Shown: piece by piece, positions 16,727 to 24,956 of the stretch
How positions within the stretch are numbered: position 1 is the stretch's first letter
How the letters are laid out: each line of letters starts with the position of its first letter
Source: Thermohalobaculum sp039821125
GTDB lineage: Bacteria > Pseudomonadota > Alphaproteobacteria > Rhodobacterales > Rhodobacteraceae
NCBI GenBank assembly: GCA_039821125.1
Contig: JBCBOR010000001.1
Location: 124,001-188,000, forward strand
Direction: 5' to 3'
DNA length: 64,000 bases
Notes under the pieces: generated by a model
Told to the model about the DNA's origin: nothing
The model's database searches: none
Seen by the model: the letters and a program-made list of their open reading frames with translations, nothing else
Translations under genes and position numbers: made by a program

Positions 16727-17494
16727 ATGGACATTCGCCTGACTGCCATCAGCCACAGCTATGGGGCGACCGAGGTTCTGCGCGACATCTCGCTGGACAT
16801 TCCGTCCGGGCAGATCGTGTGCCTGGTCGGCCCGTCGGGCTGCGGCAAATCCACCCTGTTGCGTTTCATCGGCGGGCTTGAGCGTCCCTCTCGCGGCGAA
16901 GTTCTGCAGATGGGCGCTCCGCCGGATGGGTGTCTGAACCCGTTGACGTATGTCTTTCAGGATTTCGCATTGCTGCCCTGGCGCACAGTGCACGGCAACA
17001 TCAGCCTGGTTCTCGAGGATCACGCCCTCTCGCGCCGTGAAATCGAGGAGATCATCGCCGACGTTCTGGCACGGACCAAGTTGACCGATTTTGCCCGGGC
17101 GCTGCCGAAGCAGCTGTCGGGGGGGATGAAGCAACGTGTCGCCATCGCCCGCGCTCTCGCTGTCAATCCGGCGGTGATGCTGATGGATGAGCCGCTCTCG
17201 GCGCTCGATAGTCAGACCCGCGAGCTTCTTATGGACGATCTTGTTGGTCTGTGGACGCGCCAACCCTTCACGGCCGTCTATGTCACGCACAACCTGGCAG
17301 AGGCCGTGCGCCTCGGGCACTCGGTCGCGGTCCTGTCACGACGGCCCGGTCAGGTCCGCGAGGTGCTGACCATCGACAAACCGCTGGAAAGCCGTGGCTT
17401 CAACGATCCGGATCTGGATGCGCCACAGCGGCATCTCTGGGCGATGATGCGGGATGAGGCGCGCGCTGCAGATGCCGAGTTGATCCATGACTGA
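16727..17494 (+). CDS. ABC transporter ATP-binding protein (SsuB/TauB type)
   Basis: A 255-residue ATPase with all motifs intact: Walker A GPSGCGKST, Q-loop YVFQDFALLPW, signature LSGGMKQR, Walker B VMLMDEPLSALD and H-switch VYVTHNLAEA. It energises the importer made with the flanking binding protein and permease. The downstream permease starts inside its last codons (8-bp overlap). Confidence 0.95.
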   Translation: MDIRLTAISHSYGATEVLRDISLDIPSGQIVCLVGPSGCGKSTLLRFIGGLERPSRGEVLQMGAPPDGCLNPLTYVFQDFALLPWRTVHGNISLVLEDHALSRREIEEIIADVLARTKLTDFARALPKQLSGGMKQRVAIARALAVNPAVMLMDEPLSALDSQTRELLMDDLVGLWTRQPFTAVYVTHNLAEAVRLGHSVAVLSRRPGQVREVLTIDKPLESRGFNDPDLDAPQRHLWAMMRDEARAADAELIHD

Positions 17495-18278
17495 GCCGCG
17501 TCCGGTCACCTTTCGCGGCGGCGGTTTCGCCCCTGTGCCGCGGCGCTGGGTCGGACTGGCGGTGTTTGTCGCGCTGATCGGCCTCGCCGAGATCGGGACC
17601 CGGATGGGCTGGATCAGCGCCTTGACGCTGCCGAGGCCTTCGGACGTGTTGGTCACGTTCGGTGAACTCTATCAGTCCGGCCTCTTTTGGCAGCATCTGA
17701 CCCCGTCGTTAACCCGCCTTGTCGTGGGTGCCCATATTGGCGTCCTGACCGGAGTGTCTGTGGGTGTGTTGATCGGGCTTTTCTCCTACATCCGATCCGG
17801 TCTCATCCCACTGGTTGCCGCGATCTTCCCGATCCCCAAGATCGCGCTGCTGCCGCTCTTCGTGATCTGGTTCGGCATCGACGAGGGTTCGAAATATGCG
17901 CTGATCGCGTTCGGCACCTTTACACCGACAGTCGTGGCGACCTATGGCGCCGTGGACAATGTCGACCGGACGCTGATCCGCATGGGCCAGAGTTTCGGAC
18001 TGTCCTGGCGGTCGATCGTCTTGAAGATCGTTCTGCCCGGTGCCCTGCCCGGGATCCTGTCAGGGCTGCGCATCTCGCTTGCAATCGCAATTATCCTTCT
18101 GGTGGCAGCCGAGATGCTGGGCGCCGAATACGGGATCGGGGCCTACATCCTCGAGGCGGGATCGCTTTACGATCTCGAACGACTGTTCGTTGGTGTCGCG
18201 ATCCTGTCGATCCTCGGCGTCACCGTCAGCGCACTTATTGGTCTGCTCGAGCGGCGCGTGCTGAATTGGCGCGTGTGA
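17487..18278 (+). CDS. ABC transporter permease (SsuC/TauC type)
   Basis: A 263-residue inner-membrane protein with about six membrane segments and the cytoplasmic EAA-type loop (FGLSWRSIVLKIVLPGALPGIL) that contacts the ATPase. The N-terminus is a short cytoplasmic lead (RPVTFRGGGFAPVPRRW). It closes the three-gene import operon; two hairpins follow before a convergent gene. Confidence 0.94.
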   Translation: MTEPRPVTFRGGGFAPVPRRWVGLAVFVALIGLAEIGTRMGWISALTLPRPSDVLVTFGELYQSGLFWQHLTPSLTRLVVGAHIGVLTGVSVGVLIGLFSYIRSGLIPLVAAIFPIPKIALLPLFVIWFGIDEGSKYALIAFGTFTPTVVATYGAVDNVDRTLIRMGQSFGLSWRSIVLKIVLPGALPGILSGLRISLAIAIILLVAAEMLGAEYGIGAYILEAGSLYDLERLFVGVAILSILGVTVSALIGLLERRVLNWRV

Positions 18279-18294
18279 AAGGTCGACATGATGT

Positions 18295-18372
18295 TCCGGG
18301 ACCTCTGCCAGTCCCGGACCTGCTGCCGATGCCTGGAATGCAGGGTGGGCTGAGTGTCTGTGGACACTCAGC
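18295..18372. terminator. Two hairpins between convergent genes
   Basis: The first is TCCGGGAC-(8 nt)-GTCCCGGA at 18295-18318. The second is a perfect 10-bp stem GCTGAGTGTC-TGTG-GACACTCAGC at 18349-18372. They fill the 129-bp gap between the permease (+) and the quinone-oxidoreductase-like gene (-). Neither is followed by a clear U-run on either strand, but position and strength suggest bidirectional termination or 3'-end protection. Confidence 0.6.
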
Positions 18373-18407
18373 GGCCAAGGCCACCGCGGAAATGCCACGG
18401 CCCGGGG

Positions 18408-19394
18408 TCAGACGGAGACGACGACCTTGCCCATCGCCTTGCCGCTGCTGAGCCGGTCATGGGCAGCGCCGATCTCCTCAACCGAAAGATCCGTCTCGTC
18501 GAGGATCGGGCGGAGCGCTCCGGCATCTGCGATCTCGGCCAGTTTGGTCAGGATCGCGCCGTGGTCCTCGCGTTTGTGGTCATGCAGCATGGGGATGAGC
18601 ATGAACACCACGTGCAGCGACAACCCTTTGAAGTGCGCGAGCGTCAGGTCAAGTTCCAACAGCGAAACCGTCGTGACGACATGGCCGTTCAGTGCCGCTG
18701 CTTCGAAGGACGCCGTCATGTTCGCACCGCCAACCGAGTCGTAGACAACATCGAACCCGGCCCCACCGGTATGCTCGGCCACATAGTCGGCAATTGTCTG
18801 AGCGCGATAGTCGACTGCGGTCGCACCAAGGTCCTTGATAAGATCCAGCTTCGCGGGACCCGAACCGGTGGCGAACACCTCAGCGCCCATATGCTTGGCA
18901 AGTTGCAGGGCGACGTGCCCGACGCCGCCGGCGCCGCCATGGACCAGAACCTTGTCGCCCGCGCCAACGCCTGCGCGCACCAGACCTTCATAAGCGGTGA
19001 TTCCGACCAATGGCAGGGCCGCCGCTTCGCGCATCGTCAGGTTTTTCGGTTTGTGCGCGATCAGGCGGGCATCGGCTGCGATCCGCTCGGCCAGGGTTCC
19101 CGGCAGGTTGGCGAGACCACCGGCGCAGCCATAAACCTCGTCACCGGGCGCGAACCCTGACACCCCGTCGCCAACGACCTCGACCGTGCCCGCGAAATCC
19201 ATGCCGATGATGGCTGGCAGATCAGGCGAAAGCGGCAGATCCTTGCCCATCTGTCTGATCATCGTGTCGACCGTGTTCACACTGGTCGCAGCGATACGCA
19301 CCAGCACTTGGCCTGCCGAGGGTGCGGGGTCGGGCACCTCTGCCGCTTCGAAGACAGAGTCAGCGCCGTAGGTGTTCAATATCATCGCTTTCAT
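18408..19394 (-). CDS. Zinc-free MDR-family NADPH:quinone oxidoreductase-like protein
   Basis: A 328-residue medium-chain dehydrogenase/reductase. The GroES-like N-terminal half (MKAMILNTYGADSVFEAAEVP) is followed by the Rossmann nucleotide-binding motif HGGAGGVGHVALQLAKHMGA. The zinc ligands of alcohol dehydrogenases are missing, which fits the quinone oxidoreductase (QOR) branch. ATG 19394 follows AGGAG. It is third in a leftward operon after an LLM oxidoreductase and an SDR, under the divergent LysR gene, so a role in reducing quinones or enones with its partners is plausible. Confidence 0.88.
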   Translation of the reverse strand: MKAMILNTYGADSVFEAAEVPDPAPSAGQVLVRIAATSVNTVDTMIRQMGKDLPLSPDLPAIIGMDFAGTVEVVGDGVSGFAPGDEVYGCAGGLANLPGTLAERIAADARLIAHKPKNLTMREAAALPLVGITAYEGLVRAGVGAGDKVLVHGGAGGVGHVALQLAKHMGAEVFATGSGPAKLDLIKDLGATAVDYRAQTIADYVAEHTGGAGFDVVYDSVGGANMTASFEAAALNGHVVTTVSLLELDLTLAHFKGLSLHVVFMLIPMLHDHKREDHGAILTKLAEIADAGALRPILDETDLSVEEIGAAHDRLSSGKAMGKVVVSV

Positions 19395-19403
19395 TGGAAG
19401 CTC

Positions 19404-20204
19404 CTAGTGAGACGTCTGGCCAAGCGCGGCGAGTGCGGTTTCGATGCCCTGCATCACACTGCGGACATGATCGGGGTTCTGAGCGGCGGGGTGCGGCGGG
19501 GCAAAGCGCCCGGCGTCATTGTCGAAATACGCGCCCGATGCGGCGGCAAAACTGTCGCCCAGCGCGGCGTCGCACAGAACCTTCGCACCGATGCTGAGAT
19601 CGCTTCCGGCAACGCCGAAGCCTTCCTTCACCATCTTCGACGCCAGCAGCGAACCGGGGTTCACAGCGATCACCGCCGGACCGTTGGGCAGCTCTTTCGC
19701 GAGTTCCTGCGTCCAGATCGTGATCGCAAGCTTGCTCTGCGCATAGGCGCCCATGTCATCCAACGCGACCTGTCCCGCCATCGCCGCCGGATCGATCGGG
19801 GCTTGCGCGGCAGAGGAGAGGTTGACCACCCGGCCATCGGTAGGGAGGATCGACAGAAGCCGCCGGGTCAGCACCAACGGTGCGAAGGTGTTCACGACAA
19901 ACCGGATGTCGTACCCGTCCGGCGTCATCGGCGAGGGCGATTTCAGGATGCCTGCATTGTTGATCAGAACATCAACGCGGTTGTTCTTGGCGGTGACGGC
20001 CTCCGCCAGGGTCTGAACCTCTGCAAGCGAGGACAGGTCCGCCAGAAAACCCTCGGACCCCGCACCAACGTCTGCCAGCGCCGCGTCCAGTTTGGGACGG
20101 CTGCGTCCGTGCAGAAGAACCTTGTGGCCCTGTCCCGCCAGCATCTTGGCGGTCACCAGACCGATGCCATCGGTCGAGCCGGTTATCAGAATCGTTTTGC
20201 TCAT
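19404..20204 (-). CDS. Short-chain dehydrogenase/reductase
   Basis: A 266-residue SDR with the nucleotide motif TGSTDGIG, NNAG, the catalytic Ser in VNLSSAAQ and the Tyr-Lys pair in YAQSK. The HGRSRPKL after strand 2 suggests NADP(H). The start has GAGAG upstream. It is nine bases from both neighbours in the leftward oxidoreductase operon. The substrate is not evident; its distance from polyketide or fatty-acid reductases and its similarity to retinol-dehydrogenase-like SDRs suggest a small lipophilic carbonyl or alcohol. Confidence 0.88.
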   Translation of the reverse strand: MSKTILITGSTDGIGLVTAKMLAGQGHKVLLHGRSRPKLDAALADVGAGSEGFLADLSSLAEVQTLAEAVTAKNNRVDVLINNAGILKSPSPMTPDGYDIRFVVNTFAPLVLTRRLLSILPTDGRVVNLSSAAQAPIDPAAMAGQVALDDMGAYAQSKLAITIWTQELAKELPNGPAVIAVNPGSLLASKMVKEGFGVAGSDLSIGAKVLCDAALGDSFAAASGAYFDNDAGRFAPPHPAAQNPDHVRSVMQGIETALAALGQTSH

Positions 20205-20213
20205 TGCGGTCTC

Positions 20214-21194
20214 TCAGTTCGTGAAATGAATGGGCAGCCCGGTCGCCAGACGTTCCAGCGTGGGTGCAAGTTCGGCGGTGTTAAAGCGCAGGTTCAGCGC
20301 GACATGGTTCACTCCCAGAGCCTGAAGGTCCTGCAGATAGGTCGCGAGGAACGAGATCCCGGACTGGAACCCCAGATGGATAGGACGCGGCGGGGCGGTG
20401 TCGTCTGGCAGGAGATCGATGTAGAGGGACTGCATCACGGGCTTGTCCCTCTCTCCCGCCTCGGCGATCCGCTGTCGATAGTCTGCAATCACGCGGCCCT
20501 GCGCGGCGGCATCGCGCGGATAGGTCATCCAGCCATCGCCATGCGCCGCGACCCACTCGGGTGACTGCTGGCTTCCGCCAGTGATCAAAAGCGGCACCCG
20601 GTTGCCAGCCGGTTTCGGAAAGAGGTCTATGTCACCTGCCAGGGCGCCGTGACTGTTCCGAATCTGAGGAGACGCCCCACCGACGGCACGGATGTAGTCG
20701 ACGCTCTCGCGGAACCGCTCGCCCCGATCCGGAAAGGTCTTGCCCATTGCCGGGTATTCCTCGGGCCGGTCGCCGGACGCGACGCCGAGCAACAGCCGAC
20801 CGCCCGAAAGCACGTCAGCCGATGCCGCAGCCTTGGCCACATGGGCGGGGTGGCGAAGTGGCAGAATGATGCTGGCGACACCAAGTCCGATCTTCTCAGT
20901 CTGACCGGCGAGCAGGCCAAGATAGACAAACGGATCGAAGACCTGACCGACATCGCCGAACGACGGCACATCGAACGGAACGTCCCGCAGCCAGACCGCG
21001 GCAAAGCCGAGTTCCTCGGCCAGTTTCACCTTGTCGACGTGATCGGTCATGTCGGGGTGCGCGCCAACCCTGTAGCTGTCGAGCGGCAACACCAACCCGA
21101 GACTGAGCCGGTTCGGACGGAACACCGCGTTGTAGGCGCGATTGATGGTCTCGAAGCTGTCCTGATCGGTTCGGGTCAACATGATTGGGTCCAT
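20214..21194 (-). CDS. LLM-class (luciferase-like) flavin-dependent oxidoreductase
   Basis: A 326-residue TIM-barrel protein of the bacterial luciferase/F420 superfamily. It shows VKLAEELGFAAVWLRDVPF, the conserved region LRHPAHVAKAAASADVLSGGRLLLGVASGDRPEEY, and ITGGSQQSPEWVAAHGDGW. It would use reduced FMN (or F420) to oxidise an unknown substrate. The start is uncertain: ATG 21194 and ATG 21182 both lack a clear ribosome site. It is the first gene of the leftward operon and faces the LysR gene 110 bp away. Confidence 0.88.
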   Translation of the reverse strand: MDPIMLTRTDQDSFETINRAYNAVFRPNRLSLGLVLPLDSYRVGAHPDMTDHVDKVKLAEELGFAAVWLRDVPFDVPSFGDVGQVFDPFVYLGLLAGQTEKIGLGVASIILPLRHPAHVAKAAASADVLSGGRLLLGVASGDRPEEYPAMGKTFPDRGERFRESVDYIRAVGGASPQIRNSHGALAGDIDLFPKPAGNRVPLLITGGSQQSPEWVAAHGDGWMTYPRDAAAQGRVIADYRQRIAEAGERDKPVMQSLYIDLLPDDTAPPRPIHLGFQSGISFLATYLQDLQALGVNHVALNLRFNTAELAPTLERLATGLPIHFTN

Positions 21195-21263
21195 CGAAGG
21201 GGCGGCGAGATCGTGCCGAGCCGGTCCGCTCTGATATGCCGCTTTTCACCACCAGATAAACTT

Positions 21264-21275
21264 GCCAGAACTGGC
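21264..21275. promoter_or_regulatory. Dyad in the LysR/oxidoreductase divergent promoter
   Basis: GCCAG-AA-CTGGC is a 12-bp dyad in the 110-bp gap between the LysR gene and the oxidoreductase operon. LysR regulators usually bind a dyad in such a shared region to control both directions. Assignment rests on position and symmetry only. A -10-like TATAAT lies at about 21294-21299. Confidence 0.4.
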
Positions 21276-21304
21276 TTCAGAATTCGGGATTTGGATATAA
21301 TCAA

Positions 21305-22225
21305 ATGGACACAGAAAGCCTCCGGCTGTTCGTTCTCGCGGCGGAGCGGCTGAACATCAGCGCTGCAGGGCGGGATCTTGGCATGGCGCCAGCCGTTGCG
21401 AGCGCGCGATTGGCCAAGCTGGAGCACGAGCTTGGCGCTGACTTGCTGCATCGATCGACCCGCAAGGTTGCGCTATCGCAGGACGGGGCGGATTTCCTGC
21501 CCTTCGCACGCGAGATGCTGGCTCAACAAGATGCCGGGCTGGCAGCGCTGGGCAAAGGCAGTCCGACGGCGACCGGAACGTTGCGCTTCACCGCGCCAAG
21601 CAGTTTCGCGCAGCTCTACATCGCACCTATCCTTCCGGCGTTTCTGTCGCTGCACCCGGGCATTACGCTCGATCTGCGGCTCTCGGATACGCAGTTTGAT
21701 CTGATCGAGGGCAGTTTCGATCTGGCGCTGCGCAACTCGCCGCTCGAAGACACGGCGATGATGGGACGCAAACTGGCGGATGACCGGCGGATCCTGTGCG
21801 CTGCACCAGATTACCTCGCCACCATGGGCACACCGGAGCAGCCGGCCGATCTCACCCGGCACAATCTCATAGCGTTTCGCGACCAGTCGCCGCGGCCCCT
21901 TCATGACGCCAAAGGCACCGTTGGCACCCTGGACCCGCGCGCGGCCGAGTGCCGCCTGATCGTCAATGACGGAATGACGCTTAAGCACGCGACCATCGCC
22001 GGGGCCGGCATCTCGCTGAACTCGCTTTGGAGCGTCCATCAGGAACTGCGGGATGGGGCGCTCGTGCGGGTTCTTCCGGAGTTCGACGTAATCGACCAAT
22101 CCGTCCTTTGGCTTCACTATCCCAAGTCGAACGTCTTGTCGGCGAAGGTGCGTGTGCTGATGGACTTTCTGCTCGACCGCATCGGCAAAGCGCCGGCCTG
22201 GCTCGCCAGCGACGGATCCAAGTAG
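21305..22225 (+). CDS. LysR-family transcriptional regulator
   Basis: A 306-residue LysR protein. The N-terminal winged helix-turn-helix is visible as FVLAAERLNISAAGRDLGMAPAVASARLAKLE, followed by the two-lobed effector-binding domain. It is divergent from the LLM-SDR-QOR operon, the usual arrangement for a LysR protein and its target. The effector is unknown. The ATG at 21305 has no strong ribosome site, but the HTH begins at once, so a later start is excluded. Confidence 0.93.
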   Translation: MDTESLRLFVLAAERLNISAAGRDLGMAPAVASARLAKLEHELGADLLHRSTRKVALSQDGADFLPFAREMLAQQDAGLAALGKGSPTATGTLRFTAPSSFAQLYIAPILPAFLSLHPGITLDLRLSDTQFDLIEGSFDLALRNSPLEDTAMMGRKLADDRRILCAAPDYLATMGTPEQPADLTRHNLIAFRDQSPRPLHDAKGTVGTLDPRAAECRLIVNDGMTLKHATIAGAGISLNSLWSVHQELRDGALVRVLPEFDVIDQSVLWLHYPKSNVLSAKVRVLMDFLLDRIGKAPAWLASDGSK

Positions 22226-22252
22226 ACTGTCCTGACCGAGGTGCCGGCGGCG

Positions 22253-23602
22253 TCAAAGTCTCGGAAGGGTGATCTGACTGGTGAATCCGTCTTCGGTGTT
22301 CCTGAAACTCAGCGACCCGCCATGCCGCAGGGCAATCTCGTTCGCGATCGCCAACCCCAGCCCGTGCCCGTCACTGGTCAACGTCCGGGCCGCATTGGCG
22401 CGAAAGAACGGCCGGTGAAGGCTGTCCAGATCATCCTGCGACACACCAGGACCATTGTCGGCGACTGACAGAGTCACTGCGTCATCCGACGTGTCGAGAT
22501 CGATCCGACAGGCCGTTCCATATTTCAACGCATTGTCGATCAGATTGGAGAGCAGCCGCCGCAGCATCCCTTCCGAAATGGCTATCCCAGCGGATTGCCC
22601 GGGCCTCTCGACGCAGATCCGAATGTCCGCGCCATTCGCGATGTACTCATCCGTCATGGTGCGGAGCAGACACGCCGCATCGGTTCTCGCATCGTCAGGC
22701 TCTTCGATCCCCAGACGTGCGAGGGTCAGACTGTCGTCAACAAGTTGGGACATCAGTGTGAGGTCGCGCTCCATCGCAGCGCTTAGCTTGGCATCTGCAA
22801 GGGCAGCGACCCTGAGCTGCATCCGGGTCAAGTACGTCCTGAGGTCATGCCCCAGTGCCCCCAACATCAGTGCCCGCGCGCTGAGCAAATCGGCAATCCG
22901 CGCCTGCATGTCGTTAAAGTCAGCGATCAGACGACGAAGCTCCGGCGCGCCCTGCTCCGGCACCATGCGTTGCTCACCGGTTTCAGCGAAACGCACCGCA
23001 GCCGCGCTGAGCTTGCGCAGGGGGCGGGTCTCGCGCCCCACAGCCCAAAGCACCAGCAACGCGACGAAAACCGAAATCACGCCCGAGAACAAACCCAGTG
23101 GCCAGGAAAACACCTTCTCGGCCAGTTTGCCCCCGCGGCTTTCTGCAATCAGCAGCTCCCCGGTCTTCAACTCGATCACCATCCGGAGCGGATGGCTGGT
23201 CCATATGTCGCCGTCCCGCCAATTCATGATCGGGTCAAGGTCACCCGCCAGCGCAATAAACGCGACGAGACGGCGACCGCCGACGCTCTCATGGTACTGG
23301 TTAAGAACTTTCTCGACCCGGGGCACACGGATCGGCTCTTCGGTCATCGCATCAAAGTCGCCGCGCTGGATCACGACCGAGAACTCTGCGCTGTTCAAGG
23401 CACGCAGCATCAATGCCCGGTCGCTCGAGGTTTCTGCCAATTTGACCATAGCCACGATCTGATCAGGCAGCGGATAGCGGAACCCACCACCGGTATCGCT
23501 GCGGCGATCGGCGAAAATGGCCGCGACCATCAGCAGTTGGATGACAAAAACTCCGAGCGCGAGCAGCGCGCCGATCCTGACCAGAAGGGACCAGCGGCCC
23601 AT
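22253..23602 (-). CDS. EnvZ-type membrane sensor histidine kinase
   Basis: A 449-residue kinase: TM1 7-31, periplasmic domain of about 135 residues, TM2 168-188, HAMP, phosphorylation helix with His252 (LGALGHDLRTYLTRM), N box SNLIDNALKYG, G1 DNGPGVSQ and G2 GHGLGLAI. Its ATG shares one base with the stop of the upstream response-regulator gene (TGATG), so the pair is translationally coupled. Longer in-frame starts would overlap the regulator. The signal sensed is unknown. Confidence 0.93.
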   Translation of the reverse strand: MGRWSLLVRIGALLALGVFVIQLLMVAAIFADRRSDTGGGFRYPLPDQIVAMVKLAETSSDRALMLRALNSAEFSVVIQRGDFDAMTEEPIRVPRVEKVLNQYHESVGGRRLVAFIALAGDLDPIMNWRDGDIWTSHPLRMVIELKTGELLIAESRGGKLAEKVFSWPLGLFSGVISVFVALLVLWAVGRETRPLRKLSAAAVRFAETGEQRMVPEQGAPELRRLIADFNDMQARIADLLSARALMLGALGHDLRTYLTRMQLRVAALADAKLSAAMERDLTLMSQLVDDSLTLARLGIEEPDDARTDAACLLRTMTDEYIANGADIRICVERPGQSAGIAISEGMLRRLLSNLIDNALKYGTACRIDLDTSDDAVTLSVADNGPGVSQDDLDSLHRPFFRANAARTLTSDGHGLGLAIANEIALRHGGSLSFRNTEDGFTSQITLPRL

Positions 23603-24306
23603 CAGCGCCGCTGGACTTTTGCGGCAAAGATGTAGCCACCATTGCGTACGGTCTTGATCAGATGAGGCGATCGAGGATTGTCGCCCAACTTTCGGCGCAG
23701 GCGGCTGATCTGAACATCGATCGAACGGTCGAAGGGATCGGCCGTGCGCCCTTGTGTTCGGTCCAGCAACCAATCACGGCTCAGCACGCGGTTCGCATGG
23801 GTGACCAGCACCTCGAGCAGTTCGTACTCCCCAGAGGTCAGCACACACTCCTCACCATCACGCCGAACGGTCCGCGTTGTCGGATCGACCTGCCAGATGT
23901 CAAATGCGAGGATCTCGCGATGTGGCTCTGCGCTGCCGGATGTGCGGCGCAGGATCGCCCGGATGCGCGCCGTCAACTCCCGCGGATTGAAGGGCTTGCC
24001 AAGATAGTCATCGGCGCCGAGTTCCAGACCGATGATCCGGTCGATTTCCTCCTTCCGCGCTGTCAGCATGAGGATCGGGATTGCGCTTCGGGCCCGGATC
24101 CGGCGGCAAATCGACAGGCCATCTTCACCCGGCAGCATCAGATCCAGCACCAGCAGATCAAACGAGGTCGCGGTGAGCGCCCTGTCCATGGCTGTACCAT
24201 CGGCCACGGCTTCGACCTCAAAGCCCTCCCGCGAGAGAAAATCGGCGGTCAGCGGGCGGAGTTCCGGGTCATCCTCGACAAGCAGGATCTGAGCAGACGA
24301 CGTCAT
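23602..24306 (-). CDS. OmpR-family response regulator
   Basis: A 234-residue regulator: receiver with acidic residues VEDDPE, phospho-acceptor D55 (LVLDLMLPGEDG) and switch Lys in LGKPFN, then a C-terminal winged helix (LTSGEYELLEVL, DVQISRLRRKLGDNP, IKTVRNGGYIF). It precedes its kinase gene in the same operon. Three 10-bp tandem repeats lie 52-81 bp upstream of its start, in the region shared with the divergent secreted-protein operon. They suit binding by an OmpR-type dimer and suggest autoregulation plus control of that operon. Confidence 0.95.
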   Translation of the reverse strand: MTSSAQILLVEDDPELRPLTADFLSREGFEVEAVADGTAMDRALTATSFDLLVLDLMLPGEDGLSICRRIRARSAIPILMLTARKEEIDRIIGLELGADDYLGKPFNPRELTARIRAILRRTSGSAEPHREILAFDIWQVDPTTRTVRRDGEECVLTSGEYELLEVLVTHANRVLSRDWLLDRTQGRTADPFDRSIDVQISRLRRKLGDNPRSPHLIKTVRNGGYIFAAKVQRR

Positions 24307-24357
24307 GCCCGCACGCTAGCCCATGGCAGGCGGCGTCGAAAAGGGATGCGCGGCGTC

Positions 24358-24387
24358 CGTTACAACTCGTTACAAAACGCAACAAGT
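24358..24387. promoter_or_regulatory. Three tandem 10-bp repeats, likely OmpR-type operator
   Basis: CGTTACAACT, CGTTACAAAA and CGCAACAAGT follow one another with exact 10-bp periodicity. Direct repeats spaced by one helical turn are the hallmark of OmpR/PhoB-family sites. They lie between the leftward regulator-kinase operon and the rightward pair of secreted proteins. Confidence 0.6.
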
Positions 24388-24461
24388 TGGACATATCCCG
24401 GCAAAGGAGAGGCGCGAGAGTGACATTATCGCTTGATCTCAGACCCACAGTGGAGCGCACG

Positions 24462-24956
24462 ATGACGATCACCACCTGGACCCGGGGCATGTCTGTCGCC
24501 CTCGTTTTGCAGGCCGCCCTCGCCTTTCCCGCGATGTCGCAAACAACCGTGGAAGGCGGCGCGACGATCGTTGGGCCGAATGGTCTGACGACCGAAATCC
24601 AACGCTCAGCGACCGGTCAGAACGGCAACGCTTCGGGAACCGTGTCCGTGCAGCGCGACGACGGTAAAGGCTGGAAGAAGAGTTGGAACAAGACACGAGA
24701 CAATGGGGTCGTAAGCCGCGACGGCACGATAAGCACGAACAACGGACGAGTGTGGTCACAGAGTGGCGAACGCCGCTGCGATGGCGGTGTATGCTCTGGA
24801 AACTCGGTCGTGACCGGGCCGAAAGGGCGCACCTACTCCCGCGACGCGGAGTGGAGACGCACAGGGCGCGGTCAGTGGGAAGGTTCGGTCACGCGCACCG
24901 GTCCGGACGGGCGTAGCAAGACGTCGCGCCGTTGGTTCCAGATCCGGAGGCAATGA
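24462..24956 (+). CDS. Secreted small repeat protein of unknown function
   Basis: A 164-residue protein with a signal peptide cleaved near residue 26 (LAFPAMSQ). The mature part is hydrophilic, rich in Gly, Arg, Trp, Ser and Asn. It carries a loose repeat of the form TGPxGRxxxRxxxWxRTGxGxW (GPKGRTYSRDAEWRRTGRG, then GPDGRSKTSRRW). Two cysteines in RRCDGGVCSG could form a disulfide. ATG 24462 follows GGAG. The next secreted gene overlaps its stop (ATGA). It is divergent from the OmpR-type system, which probably controls it. I do not recognise a characterised family. Confidence 0.75.
   Translation: MTITTWTRGMSVALVLQAALAFPAMSQTTVEGGATIVGPNGLTTEIQRSATGQNGNASGTVSVQRDDGKGWKKSWNKTRDNGVVSRDGTISTNNGRVWSQSGERRCDGGVCSGNSVVTGPKGRTYSRDAEWRRTGRGQWEGSVTRTGPDGRSKTSRRWFQIRRQ

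Noticed and set aside
18354..20564. Long plus-strand frames (18354..19160 and 19308..20564) over the oxidoreductase operon
   Set aside because: They are antisense to a QOR-like protein, an SDR and an LLM protein with intact motifs, and carry no motifs of their own.
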